From CAZMSQ01 sp964569025 (lineage in GTDB: Bacteria > Bacteroidota > Bacteroidia > Chitinophagales > Saprospiraceae): a DNA stretch of 64,000 nucleotides. This document shows, in pieces, positions 52,730 through 61,536 of this stretch (positions within the stretch are counted from its first letter, which is position 1; every line of letters starts with the position of its first letter). The stretch is taken from the NCBI GenBank assembly GCA_964569025.1, contig CAZMSQ010000006.1:44060-108059 (forward strand), read 5' to 3'. The translations under genes were made by a program, and so were the position numbers. Below the pieces are notes generated by a model that saw only the letters and a list, made by a program, of their open reading frames with translations, made no database searches and was not told where the DNA came from.

Positions 52730-54577
52730 ATGAGAAATTCCCGTCTTGCTACTGGCATTCTTCAATCGGTTGTTTTTTTAGGCTTGCTGCTTGCAGGGAC
52801 ATTTTCCATGGCTCAGGACCAGTTCATCAGGTACCTGCCAGGTATGGCCGACGAGCAGCTTGATATGTCCCAAATGCGTTACCTGCAAACGGTCCGTTCA
52901 TGGGCAGGAACCGTTCAAACCTGGTTTGTATTACTCAATGCCCCACTTCTGGACCATGACGAACTGATAATGCACTATCGGGGAACAGATTTTACGGTCA
53001 GGCGCGGAGCCTTCCGCCCTCAATCTTATTCAGGATCATGGATTGGGAAGGTGGAAAACCTTGGGTCTGATGTACACCTTGTCAGGAAAGGAGATATGGT
53101 GGTGGGGTTAGTAGAGCTCGGTGGTGAGGCTTTTCTGATTCGTCCGCTTGGCAAGGGGCTTCATGTGGTTGTTCAATGGGATATGACAATTGATGATGGC
53201 TGTCAGACAGATAACAATCTCTGGCTTGAAGAAAGTGAATCGGCGCTTCCGCAACACAGAGACTTGGACAGAAGGATTGCGTCCGGAAATTCCTGGCGTT
53301 CAACGGGGTCTTTAACCGGGGAATGCAATGTTCGGGTTCTGGTGGCTTACACCCCCCAGGCCAATGCAGCTCTGCCCGATGTGCTGCTGGATATTTACAA
53401 TCTCATCAATATTGCAAACACTGGATACGCTCACTCTCTACAGGGAGGTCCAGCTATTGATATGAGTATTGAGCTGGCCGGAGCAATGGAGGTCGATTAT
53501 ACCCAGTCTGGAAATTTAACGGCTGACCTCTATGCGCTGACCTTCACAAATGACGGTAAAATGGATGAGGTGCATACATTTCGGAGTCTGTGGGATGCAG
53601 ACCAGGTTGCTCTGATATGTACTGGTGGGGGTGGGGTGGCTTGGCAGAACCTGACCTATTCTCGTCAATTCAGCGTGACTGGAGTTGCCAATTTCGGAGT
53701 GTTTACTTTTCACCATGAGCTGGGGCACAACGCATTGTGTACGCATGCTTTGACGCAGGCTTCCTCTCCGGGAATTGCCCCCTATGCCGGGTTCGGAGAT
53801 CCGTCAGGGTGCTACCGCACTGTACTCGCATACGCAGATGCCTGCGGCACTTATCCGTGTTCAAGACAGAATATTTTTTCTGACGATGATCCTGGAGGTT
53901 GGACTTGTGGGGGTACGGACTACACCCCAGGCACTTCAAATACTCGCAATCAGGACAGACTGGATTTTTCGGGACCGGTCATCATTGATTACCGGACCGT
54001 ACCGCTCTATTCGGAGTTTACGCAGGATTACACCATCCGTGACAAAGAGTCAACTCATTTGGCTGCGGGTGATACTTTGGTTTATGTGGCGACAGATACC
54101 TCAAACCACTTTGAATGGCTATCCGGTTCCGAAGGCAGTTTTCGGGCAGCGAAGCTGGTTCGGCTTGGTCCAGGGTTTCATGCACAGTCAGGGAGTAATT
54201 TCCGGGCGTGGATTGATAATGGATGTACTCCATTTGAACTCACAGCTTCGGTTGATGGATATGAGCCAAAATGGAATAAGCGCTCCATCCATGTCGAAGA
54301 TCAGGAATATCTCAGCTGGCAGCTGACAGCCACTCCGAATCCCGCTTCGGACAGGGTCCGGATCAGTTTTCAGCTTCCTTCGGATCAAGCCATCAATCTG
54401 TACTTGCTGGATTCTAACGGGAGCGTTGTTTCTAGTATCATGCCAAGGACTCACTATGCCGCTGGAAACCATAATAAAAACGTTTCTCTTTCTAGTCTGC
54501 CCGTTGGTACATACCGTGTTATTCTCCAGAGCGAGGGTGGGCTCAGAGCATCTACAACTCTTCTTGTTGTGAGGTAA
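52730..54577 (+). CDS. Reprolysin-like (M12B) metalloprotease with T9SS tail
   Basis: A 615-residue secreted protease. The signal peptide (ATG 52730, ending TFSMAQ) is followed by a propeptide-like region to about 190. The catalytic domain begins CNVRVLVAYTPQANAAL, contains DEVHTFRSLWDADQVAL and the zinc motif HELGHNALCTH (His329, Glu330, His333, His339), as in reprolysin-like proteins. A Cys-rich stretch, then a beta segment with GFHAQSGSNFRAWID follows; this is a motif common in T9SS proteins. The type A tail (TPNPASDRVRISFQ ... LPVGTYRVIL) ends it. The long upstream frame overlapping the M20 gene is rejected. Likely an extracellular protease. Confidence 0.9.
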   Translation: MRNSRLATGILQSVVFLGLLLAGTFSMAQDQFIRYLPGMADEQLDMSQMRYLQTVRSWAGTVQTWFVLLNAPLLDHDELIMHYRGTDFTVRRGAFRPQSYSGSWIGKVENLGSDVHLVRKGDMVVGLVELGGEAFLIRPLGKGLHVVVQWDMTIDDGCQTDNNLWLEESESALPQHRDLDRRIASGNSWRSTGSLTGECNVRVLVAYTPQANAALPDVLLDIYNLINIANTGYAHSLQGGPAIDMSIELAGAMEVDYTQSGNLTADLYALTFTNDGKMDEVHTFRSLWDADQVALICTGGGGVAWQNLTYSRQFSVTGVANFGVFTFHHELGHNALCTHALTQASSPGIAPYAGFGDPSGCYRTVLAYADACGTYPCSRQNIFSDDDPGGWTCGGTDYTPGTSNTRNQDRLDFSGPVIIDYRTVPLYSEFTQDYTIRDKESTHLAAGDTLVYVATDTSNHFEWLSGSEGSFRAAKLVRLGPGFHAQSGSNFRAWIDNGCTPFELTASVDGYEPKWNKRSIHVEDQEYLSWQLTATPNPASDRVRISFQLPSDQAINLYLLDSNGSVVSSIMPRTHYAAGNHNKNVSLSSLPVGTYRVILQSEGGLRASTTLLVVR

Positions 54578-54635
54578 TGAAAAGTGTCCGAAAAAGGCGT
54601 ATCACTTTAGCCTTCCTACTCGGAATAAAGAGCAC

Positions 54636-55430
54636 TTAATGATTTATACCTAAAGTCTCCTGGATTTCCTTGTCTACTAAATGACGAATCGAATCCCATT
54701 CGAATATCAAGGTCGTAGGCCCAGAAACATACGGAGCCACTTCGTAGGTGTTGTAATAAAGCAATATTCCGTTTTCTACGATGCCTGCATTTTGAGGAAG
54801 TGAAAATTGTTGGTCCCAAAAGTAGCCTGCCTCATTCAGATTTTGTTCCGCATCAATACCTTTCTCAGCTCGGAAAGATTGTTCAGCGAGTTCTTGGAAG
54901 CCAGAGAAATCATCGATAATCATGGGTAACACATCCAGTTGCTCACCAGTGAAGAGATCAAAGGTCATCAGTGTCGAAAATTGGTTGGGATGAGCACCTC
55001 CGAGGTAGGAATATTCGTCGAGACGGACTGTGAGAACCAGGCCGTTGTTGTAGAGCAGCTCGAGGGTTGATTCCTGAGTCCATCGGGCTTTTTGATTTGG
55101 AAATTCTTCAAGAATGGTCGTAAAATCTGAAATGGACTTTCGGGCCAGCTGGTCCAGAGTGATGTTAGGATTGTCTGGTTTTTCAAACGACAGTGTAGAT
55201 TTTAAGGCCTCAAGAATCTGCGTATTCACGTGCTGAAATGCCGTATCTGAAACAGGAGTGAGTAAAAAGTAACTCAGTTTCACTTCCATACAGGATGCTG
55301 TATCAGATTCACAGGGTCCGCTTGTCAGTGTCAGGAGTTCTTCTGTCATCTGCGCATCCTTGTATCGGGGCCCGCAGGCAAGGGTGCTGATAAGAAAAAC
55401 CAGAGCATAGAAAAGGATGAGTCGTCTCAT
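54636..55430 (-). CDS. DUF3298 lipoprotein (RsiV-like)
   Basis: A 264-residue lipoprotein. The signal peptide MRRLILFYALVFLISTLAC ends in a lipobox. The domain that follows (conserved Cys pair in GPCESDTASC, then LSYFLLTPVSDTAFQHVN) resembles DUF4163. The C-terminal part, with YSYLGGAHPNQFSTLMTFDLFTGEQL, is a DUF3298 domain, the fold that recognises lysozyme in RsiV. The ligand in this protein is unknown. ATG 55430 is chosen; the longer frame from 55580 runs into the divergent gene. It is convergent with the M12-type protease gene and divergent from the CBS gene. Confidence 0.86.
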   Translation of the reverse strand: MRRLILFYALVFLISTLACGPRYKDAQMTEELLTLTSGPCESDTASCMEVKLSYFLLTPVSDTAFQHVNTQILEALKSTLSFEKPDNPNITLDQLARKSISDFTTILEEFPNQKARWTQESTLELLYNNGLVLTVRLDEYSYLGGAHPNQFSTLMTFDLFTGEQLDVLPMIIDDFSGFQELAEQSFRAEKGIDAEQNLNEAGYFWDQQFSLPQNAGIVENGILLYYNTYEVAPYVSGPTTLIFEWDSIRHLVDKEIQETLGINH

Positions 55431-55506
55431 AATACGTGATCGTGTAATTCTCCCCGAAAATACGTATCTTTTGCTGTAATTTCTGGCCCGCCAAATTGTT
55501 AAAATT

Positions 55507-55917
55507 ATGATGAATGAACCTGTATCCACCATCATGAGCTCCGATCTCATCACTATCCATCCTGATGACCGGCTCAGCACTATTCTGGACTTATTAGCGA
55601 ATCATCGGATTCATCATTTCCCTGTAGTCCGTGATGGGCGCCTTGAGGGTCTGGTGACAACCTATGACCTGTTTAAGATCAACCTGAAGCATGAGGAAAT
55701 GGAGCAGATGGCCGTAGGCGAGGTGATGACCCGCCGCCTTGCGGTGCTCGAGCCCACTGCCAAGGTGGGCACAGCTGCTGAGATTTTTCTCGAAAACCTC
55801 TTCCACGCCCTTCCCGTCGTTGAACGGGGGAAGCTTGTTGGGATTGTGACTTCCTTCGATGTATTGAAATACAGCTATCGGAAGGAATATCCCAATGATG
55901 CCCGGTTTTTGGAATAA
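55507..55917 (+). CDS. CBS domain pair protein
   Basis: A 136-residue cytoplasmic protein made of two CBS domains in tandem (about 7-60 and 72-130), each ending in the usual strand-helix motif (FPVVRDGRLEGLVTTYDL and ALPVVERGKLVGIVTSFD). A CBS pair binds adenine nucleotides or other ligands and works as a sensor or regulator. With no attached effector domain the target is unknown. ATG 55507 or 55510. The promoter is probably around TATCTTTTG at 55467, close to the consensus. It lies upstream of prfB. Confidence 0.88.
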   Translation: MMNEPVSTIMSSDLITIHPDDRLSTILDLLANHRIHHFPVVRDGRLEGLVTTYDLFKINLKHEEMEQMAVGEVMTRRLAVLEPTAKVGTAAEIFLENLFHALPVVERGKLVGIVTSFDVLKYSYRKEYPNDARFLE

Positions 55918-55964
55918 GGTATGGGTCGAAAAAGACAGGAACCAATTCCCCTGAATTTTTCTTG

Positions 55965-55972
55965 TACATTTG
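55965..55972 (+). promoter_or_regulatory. prfB promoter, -7 box
   Basis: TACATTTG, an exact match, ends 59 bp upstream of the prfB ATG. Confidence 0.65.
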
Positions 55973-56031
55973 CGGGCGTTACAGACATCAGACAATATCG
56001 TCTGGTAGATTCATGCGTAAAATAACGATTC

Positions 56032-57124
56032 ATGACAATCGAGGATTTTAAGGACTTAAACGGCCGTCTGGCTGCTCTGGGGAGGTATCTTTGACGTCCC
56101 GGCACGGGAAAGAGAAATCGAAGATCTGGAAATGAAAGCCTCTGATCCTGAATTCTGGTCCAATCCGGAACAGGCTCAAGCTGTTATGAAAGAACTGAAT
56201 GGCCACAAGCGCCGGGTGAGTATTTTTAAGGAAGTTGCCGCTCATATTGATGAGTTGGAGATTCTGCAGGAGTTTCAGAAGGAAGGGGAAGCAACTGAAG
56301 AAGAGGTTGACGCTCAATATGCAAAAGCACTGAACGCAATTGAAGACCTTGAATTCCACTCTACACTGAATCAGCCTGAAGACGAACTTGGCTGTATCCT
56401 TGAAATTAATGCAGGGGCAGGTGGCACAGAGAGTTGCGACTGGTCAGACATGCTGATGCGGATGTACCTGATGTGGGCTGAAAAGCATGGCTACAAGGTG
56501 TCCGAGTTGCATCGGCAAGATGGGGATGTTGCGGGGATTAAATCTGTGTCTCTGGAAATCAATGGTGAGCATGCCTATGGTATGCTAAAAGGAGAAAACG
56601 GGGTGCATCGCCTCGTCAGGGTCAGCCCTTTTAATTCCCAGGGTAAGAGAATGACTTCTTTCTCATCTGTTTTTGTACACCCACTTGTCGATGACAGTAT
56701 CGAGGTTGATATCAATCCCGCAGATCTGGATTGGGATACTTTCCGCTCGAGTGGCGCCGGCGGACAGCATGTCAATAAAACAGAATCGGCAGTGCGGGTC
56801 AGACACCTTCCCTCAGGAATTGTGGTCGAATGCCAGCAAGAACGGTCACAGCACCTGAACCGAGAGAAGGCCATCCAGATGCTGAAGTCCCGGCTCTATG
56901 AGCAGGAAATTGAAGCAAAGAAAAAAGAGAAGCAAAAGATAGAGGAGGGCAAAATGGCCAATGAATGGGGGTCCCAGATCAGAAGCTATGTGCTGGATGA
57001 CCGACGTGTGAAGGATCATCGAACGAATTACACGGAACACAATCCCGATTCAGTCCTCGACGGAGAAATCGACGAGTTTCTCAAGGCCTGGCTCCTGTTT
57101 CAAGGACAGCCTGCTCAGGTGTGA
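56032..57124 (+). CDS. prfB: Peptide chain release factor 2 with programmed +1 frameshift
   Basis: RF2 ends translation at UGA and UAA. The first 20 codons run from ATG 56032 to CTT at 56089, then an in-frame TGA at 56092. Skipping the T at 56092 gives GAC at 56093 and an open frame to 57124, 363 residues in all. The slippery site CTTTGAC and the upstream GGGGAGG spaced by TAT match the classic prfB control signal, in which RF2 shortage raises frameshifting. The stop-recognition tripeptide is Ser198-Pro-Phe200, and the catalytic GGQ is at 243-245 (SGAGGQHVNKTESAVR). A caller that ignores the shift would wrongly start at ATG 56132. Confidence 0.96.
56080..56095 (+). promoter_or_regulatory. prfB programmed frameshift signal
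   Basis: GGGGAGGTATCTTTGA followed by C contains an internal Shine-Dalgarno-like GGAGG, a 3-nt spacer, CTT and the in-frame TGA at 56092-56094. Its presence implies that the SD-anti-SD contact works at this site, although Bacteroidota seldom use SD for starts. Confidence 0.93.
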
Positions 57125-57435
57125 GAAGTGAGAACCTCAGAGCGAATCCACGCTTCATAGGCTTCTGTTGACTGGACATCTATTCGGATGACAGCGGGAT
57201 TCTCGTAAGGGTGTAATTCAATGATCCGTTTTTGGAGGGTCTCCCAATTTTCAGGCACGGTCTTTACAATTGAGACCCACTCATTTTCTGAGGTGATATC
57301 CCCTTGCCACCAATACCCGCTCTTTATTGGGAACAGATTGGCGCAGGCGATTCTTTTTTCCTGAAGGAGGGCTTCACTCAGATTTTGAGCGGATTCCTCA
57401 TTTCCGCAGGTGATGTAGACCATAATGAACCCCAT
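57115..57435 (-). CDS. cutA: Divalent-cation tolerance protein CutA
   Basis: A 106-residue trimeric ferredoxin-fold protein of the CutA1 family, linked by name to copper tolerance though its true role is unclear. Motifs: VYITCGNEESAQNLSEALL, RIACANLFPIKSGYWWQGDI and the C-terminal ELHPYENPAVIRIDV block. The length is usual. Its 3' end overlaps prfB by 10 bp on the opposite strand. The start at ATG 57435 is used; ATG 57423 (MVYITCG) fits the family equally well. It follows a minus-strand DUF6089-like gene by 12 bp and may be in its operon. Confidence 0.93.
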   Translation of the reverse strand: MGFIMVYITCGNEESAQNLSEALLQEKRIACANLFPIKSGYWWQGDITSENEWVSIVKTVPENWETLQKRIIELHPYENPAVIRIDVQSTEAYEAWIRSEVLTSHT

Positions 57436-57447
57436 AGCATTCTTATT

Positions 57448-58335
57448 TTACCATCTCCCACTTCCTCTTCTACGCCGTTCGCCCCACCACCTGCCGGTCC
57501 GCCCGCCGTCGTGAATTGTGGCGGCGAAGGTTACACTCGCGAAAAGGTACCAGTCTTTATCCTCAGGGTCTCCACGCTGAACACCTCCACCCCAGTTGAC
57601 TTCCGGGTTGGTGAGTTCGGCAGTCCGGTTGGCAAGTGCGGCAGAGAGGGTCCCTACTTCATCGCGGAGAATGTCAGGGTCAGCGTATACTGTGCTGACA
57701 TCGTCCAGATAATCGGTGGTCGTGGCCCGCAACCCAATATCCAGCCCGATATTCAGGTTGTTTCCTGCGAATATCAGGATGCCCCCCCCGAGTGGGGCCG
57801 AAAAGCCGGTGAGTGAATAAGGTTCAGGTTGAAGCGGCCAGGTTGTGCCCTGGCCTTCAGTACGAAGCGGATGAAGATCATGCCAGCTGCCATTCTGAAA
57901 AGCTTGTGGATTGTGCATGTAGAATGCACCCCCAGCATAGAGGTAAGGCTGAAGAATCCGGAAAATGCCTGACTCCAGAGCTGATAAAGGAAAAAACTCG
58001 ACGACAAGTGAGATTTCATTGATGTCAGAGCGAAACGATAAATTTCGCTGCCTGCGAAAATAATCGTCAGCCTGCGCATCATCTCCTTCAATCCGTAGTC
58101 TGCTCACTTGCAGTCTTGCCGTGATTCCGTCAACCAGACCGACTCTGCCGAAAAGTCCTGCTGCGGGGTTTGCAGGGCTGATGCTGGCAATGCTTGTGGT
58201 CGGCGAAAGGTCGCCCTGATAAGCAGACAACCCGATGGCCAGACCTGTGTCAAAAAACTGCCCTTGCAGGGTGGTGGCAAAACAAGCAATCAGAAGCGGG
58301 ATGAGAATTTTACAGAGCATATGCATTCCGGACAT
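57448..58335 (-). CDS. DUF6089-like outer membrane beta-barrel protein
   Basis: A 295-residue secreted protein. The signal peptide ends LQGQFFD. It contains GLSAYQGDLSP, RNLSFRSDINEISLVVEFFPL and FLQPYLYAGGAF-type patterns that match the Bacteroidota DUF6089 family, thought to be small outer-membrane barrels. An alternating pattern of hydrophobic and polar residues supports beta-strands. The end is Gly/Arg/Trp-rich and short of a clear tail. A TACTTTTC box (minus strand, 58349-58356) differs from the -7 consensus by one base. Function unknown. Confidence 0.8.
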   Translation of the reverse strand: MSGMHMLCKILIPLLIACFATTLQGQFFDTGLAIGLSAYQGDLSPTTSIASISPANPAAGLFGRVGLVDGITARLQVSRLRIEGDDAQADDYFRRQRNLSFRSDINEISLVVEFFPLSALESGIFRILQPYLYAGGAFYMHNPQAFQNGSWHDLHPLRTEGQGTTWPLQPEPYSLTGFSAPLGGGILIFAGNNLNIGLDIGLRATTTDYLDDVSTVYADPDILRDEVGTLSAALANRTAELTNPEVNWGGGVQRGDPEDKDWYLFASVTFAATIHDGGRTGRWWGERRRRGSGRW

Positions 58336-58400
58336 GGATTTGAATCTGAAAAGTACGGGTTTCCGGAATTCGAAGCAACCGACGTCAATTCCTACCTGCC

Positions 58401-59390
58401 TTACAGCGCCAGAATCTGGGCCATGCGAATGAGCTCTTCGTCGGGGGCTTTGTCTCTGGTGATGGCATCTTTGAATGGCACATGGACTATTTTTCGGTTG
58501 CGAATGCCAATCATGACGCCTGACTTTCCGGCCAGCAGCGACTCAACAGCGGAAAATCCAAGCCTGGAGGCAAGAATTCGATCTACCGCTGTCGGAGAGC
58601 CACCCCTCTGGAGGTGGCCGATGATGGAGACCTTGACCTCGTAGGAGTCAAATTGCTCCTTGACAGCATCCGCCACAGCAATCGCACCACCTGCCTTGTC
58701 GCCTTCGGCCACAATGACTAGGCTAAACAGGCGCTTTCGTTTTGCGCCTTTTTTGAGAATGGAAATTAGGGATTCAACTGCAGAGTCAGATTCCGTCTCA
58801 GGTATCAGGACGCTGCTTGCCCCACTCCCAATGGCAGTATTGAGGGCAATGAATCCGCTGTGGCGGCCCATCACCTCTATGAAAAACAGCCTGTTGTGGG
58901 AGTCTGCTGTGTCCCGGATTTTATCGACGGCTTCAATGGCGGTGTTGACAGCTGTATCGAAGCCGATGGTCAAATCGGTGCCATATAGGTCGTTGTCTAT
59001 GGTCCCGGGGATACCGACAATTGGAATATCGTATTCTTTCTCAAAAACGGAGGCTCCGGTAAAGGTGCCGTTGCCGCCAATGGCAATGATGGCATCTATA
59101 TCATGCGCCTGAAGGGATTCATAGGCCTGCTTTCGACCCTCCGGCGTCATGAAGGCCTTGCTCCTTGCAGTTTTTAAAATGGTTCCGCCCCGATGTATGA
59201 TATTGCTGACCTCTGTGGTCTCCAGTCTGTGAATATCGCCCTCAATCATACCTTCGTACCCACGATAAATTCCAAAAATATGGAGATCATGGAAAGTCGC
59301 ATGGCGCACAATGGCCCGGATGGCAGCATTCATTCCCGGGGCATCTCCTCCTGAGGTGAGCACTGCGATTCTGTGGATTACCTTTTGCAT
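58401..59390 (-). CDS. pfkA: 6-phosphofructokinase
   Basis: It phosphorylates fructose 6-phosphate in glycolysis. It is 329 residues, close to the usual ATP-dependent bacterial form. Motifs: TSGGDAPGMNAAIR (ATP loop), IGGNGTFTGA, then PGTIDNDLYGTD (catalytic Asp), EVMGRHSGFIA and HLQRGGSPTAVDR. The Mg-ATP position that is Asp in E. coli (GGDG) is Asn107 here, while the following Gly that marks ATP rather than pyrophosphate use is kept. I therefore call it ATP-dependent, with that substitution noted. Start ATG 59390. Confidence 0.94.
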   Translation of the reverse strand: MQKVIHRIAVLTSGGDAPGMNAAIRAIVRHATFHDLHIFGIYRGYEGMIEGDIHRLETTEVSNIIHRGGTILKTARSKAFMTPEGRKQAYESLQAHDIDAIIAIGGNGTFTGASVFEKEYDIPIVGIPGTIDNDLYGTDLTIGFDTAVNTAIEAVDKIRDTADSHNRLFFIEVMGRHSGFIALNTAIGSGASSVLIPETESDSAVESLISILKKGAKRKRLFSLVIVAEGDKAGGAIAVADAVKEQFDSYEVKVSIIGHLQRGGSPTAVDRILASRLGFSAVESLLAGKSGVMIGIRNRKIVHVPFKDAITRDKAPDEELIRMAQILAL

Positions 59391-59565
59391 GAAGAGCTAT
59401 TGTGTTCATTCCAATGAAAGAGCAAAAATGCGGAAATCTCATCAAAATACTGTTACGCCTGCTTTAATTTTCAAAATAAGGTTGTATGATTATTCCTGTA
59501 CAATCCGTTTATCAGAATTTGAGAGGGGTTTGTCCATTATCCTCAATGCTCAGGATGCCGGGTTT

Positions 59566-59573
59566 TACATTTG
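59566..59573 (+). promoter_or_regulatory. Promoter of the ABC export operon, -7 box
   Basis: TACATTTG, an exact match, ends 25 bp upstream of the ABC ATPase ATG. Confidence 0.6.
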
Positions 59574-59598
59574 AGGAACATATCTATGAAGCGGGCAC

Positions 59599-60285
59599 AT
59601 GCTGGAACTACACAATATTCGGAAAACTTATGTCTCAGGAGCTCAACAAACTGAGGTGTTGAAGGGGGTCGACTTACTGGTGGAAGAAGGTGAGTTGGTT
59701 TCAATCATGGGGTCTTCAGGATCAGGAAAGTCAACCCTGCTCAATATTCTCGGCATTCTCGATGAGTATGACAGCGGGTCGTACAAGCTGGATTCAACAC
59801 TTATTCGGGATCTCTCTCAGGCGCGGGCCGCTCATTTCAGAAACCGTCTCATTGGCTTTGTTTTTCAGTCATTCAATTTGCTTCCCTTCAAATCTGCCTG
59901 GGAGAATGTGGCCCTGCCACTCTATTATCAAAAGGTGGACCGAAAGGAGCGCAGGCGACGGGCGCTTGAATATCTCGACCGCGTCGGGCTTTCAGATCGT
60001 GCAGAGCATTATCCGAATCAGCTTTCCGGAGGCCAACAACAAAGAGTGGCTATTGCAAGGGCATTGATCGGGAAGCCAAGACTCATCCTGGCTGATGAGC
60101 CAACTGGAGCACTTGACTCCACAACCTCTGATGAGGTCATGCAGCTCTTCAGGGAAGTGCACGCTGCGGGAAATACCATTCTCATTGTCACCCACGAACA
60201 GGAAATTGCAGCCATGACACCTCGGGTCATTCATCTTAAAGATGGGATGGTCGTAAATGATGTACGTCAAAATGTAAAAGCCTGA
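59599..60285 (+). CDS. ABC transporter ATPase, MacB/LolD type
   Basis: A 228-residue ATPase of the FtsX-permease class. Walker A is GSSGSGKST at 38-46, with FVFQSFNLLPFKSA (Q-loop, LolD-like), signature QLSGGQQQRVAIA near 140 and Walker B LILADEPTGALDS. The switch His is in VTHEQE. It is the first gene of a four-gene export operon; its stop overlaps the next start as TGATG. The operon layout (ATPase, two permeases, periplasmic adaptor) is that of MacAB-type efflux or lipoprotein-type transport. The substrate is unknown. Confidence 0.92.
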   Translation: MLELHNIRKTYVSGAQQTEVLKGVDLLVEEGELVSIMGSSGSGKSTLLNILGILDEYDSGSYKLDSTLIRDLSQARAAHFRNRLIGFVFQSFNLLPFKSAWENVALPLYYQKVDRKERRRRALEYLDRVGLSDRAEHYPNQLSGGQQQRVAIARALIGKPRLILADEPTGALDSTTSDEVMQLFREVHAAGNTILIVTHEQEIAAMTPRVIHLKDGMVVNDVRQNVKA

Positions 60286-61514
60286 TGGGGTGGGTGGATT
60301 ATGATCGGTGGGAAGAAATCCTCGGATCGCTTTCCCGGCATAAGATGCGCACGGCCCTGACTGCCCTCGGCGTCTTTTGGGGGCTGTTTATGCTCGTATT
60401 GTTAATGGCTGCGTCAAGTGGTTTGGAAAATGGGGTGGAATATGAATTTCGTGATGATGCGATTAATAGCCTGTGGATTCGGCCCGGACGCACTACCAAG
60501 CCATGGAAAGGACTGCCTGAAGGGCGACAGCTCTTTTTCTCAAATACCGAATTTTCACGGATTGCCGCTCTGCCTGGGGTAGAGCATGCGACTGCACGTT
60601 ACTATTTATCAGGTGACCAGACAGTGACATATGGAGATAAAGTGCTCTCATTTCCGGTGCGGGCTGTTCATCCGGGTCACCAGTATTTGGAAAATACCAT
60701 CATGGTTGAGGGGCGGTATCTCAATGATCAGGATGTGGAAGGTGTCAGAAAAGTGGCAGTCATTGGAGAACGGTTGAAGGACGAACTGTTTGGAGATGAG
60801 AATGATGTCATTGGCAAGGAGTTGCAAATTGGCAGCACCATGTACACAATAGTCGGACTGTATACAGATACTGGCAGCGAATACGAAACCCGCGTTTTGT
60901 ACATTCCAGTGTCAACTGCCCAGCGCATTTACGCCGGTACAGACCGTGTCCATCAGATTCTCCTCACAACGGGTGAGATGCCATTTGATGACATGCAAGT
61001 TCTTGAGCAGGAAATCCGTCAATTGTTGGCAGCGAGCCTCATCTTTGATCCGGAAGACCAGCGTGCGATTTGGGTCAATAACAGAGCTGAAGAGTACAGG
61101 GAAATCACTGGTCTGCTGCGAGTCATCCGTTTGTTTGGGTGGCTGGTGAGCCTCGGAAGTATTCTGGCTGGTATCATTGGGGTCAGTAATATCATGCTAA
61201 TCATTGTCAGGGACAGGACACGGGAGATTGGCATCCGAAAAGCCCTCGGTGCCACACCAGCGTCGGTAGTGGGGATGATTCTTCAGGAAGCACTTGTCAT
61301 TACAAGTGTAGCCGGATACCTTGGCATTTGCTGTGGGGTTCTGGTAGTTTCGTTGTTACGGGGCATTGAGGAGGGATATTTCCGAAGTCCGGAGGTGGAT
61401 TGGAAAATCGCTTTTTCAGCTCTGATGGTCCTTGTTATTTCTGGCCTTCTCGCAGGATGGATGCCGGCGCGAAGGGCATCACACATTCACCCGGTTGAGG
61501 CAATGAAAGCCTGA
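60285..61514 (+). CDS. ABC transporter permease, MacB/FtsX type (first)
   Basis: A 409-residue membrane permease. A first membrane helix (about 22-42, TALGVFWGLFMLVLLMAASSG) is followed by a MacB-type periplasmic domain (about 45-270), then three membrane helices in the last 130 residues (LVSLGSILAGIIGVSNIMLI, then GYLGICCGVLVVSLL and FSALMVLVISGLLAG). The IMLIIVRDRTREIGIRKALG motif is the hallmark of the FtsX/MacB family. It overlaps the ATPase stop by 1 bp and precedes a second permease by 22 bp. Confidence 0.92.
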   Translation: MGWVDYDRWEEILGSLSRHKMRTALTALGVFWGLFMLVLLMAASSGLENGVEYEFRDDAINSLWIRPGRTTKPWKGLPEGRQLFFSNTEFSRIAALPGVEHATARYYLSGDQTVTYGDKVLSFPVRAVHPGHQYLENTIMVEGRYLNDQDVEGVRKVAVIGERLKDELFGDENDVIGKELQIGSTMYTIVGLYTDTGSEYETRVLYIPVSTAQRIYAGTDRVHQILLTTGEMPFDDMQVLEQEIRQLLAASLIFDPEDQRAIWVNNRAEEYREITGLLRVIRLFGWLVSLGSILAGIIGVSNIMLIIVRDRTREIGIRKALGATPASVVGMILQEALVITSVAGYLGICCGVLVVSLLRGIEEGYFRSPEVDWKIAFSALMVLVISGLLAGWMPARRASHIHPVEAMKA

Positions 61515-61536
61515 ATGCAGACTCATTGAAGAGAAT

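Noticed and set aside
52538..54577. A 679-residue protease starting inside the M20 gene
   Set aside because: The first 64 codons are out-of-frame reading of the dipeptidase gene; a signal peptide starts at ATG 52730.
56132..57124. prfB starting at ATG 56132 without frameshift
   Set aside because: The classical frameshift signal and the missing N-terminal helices of RF2 lie directly upstream.
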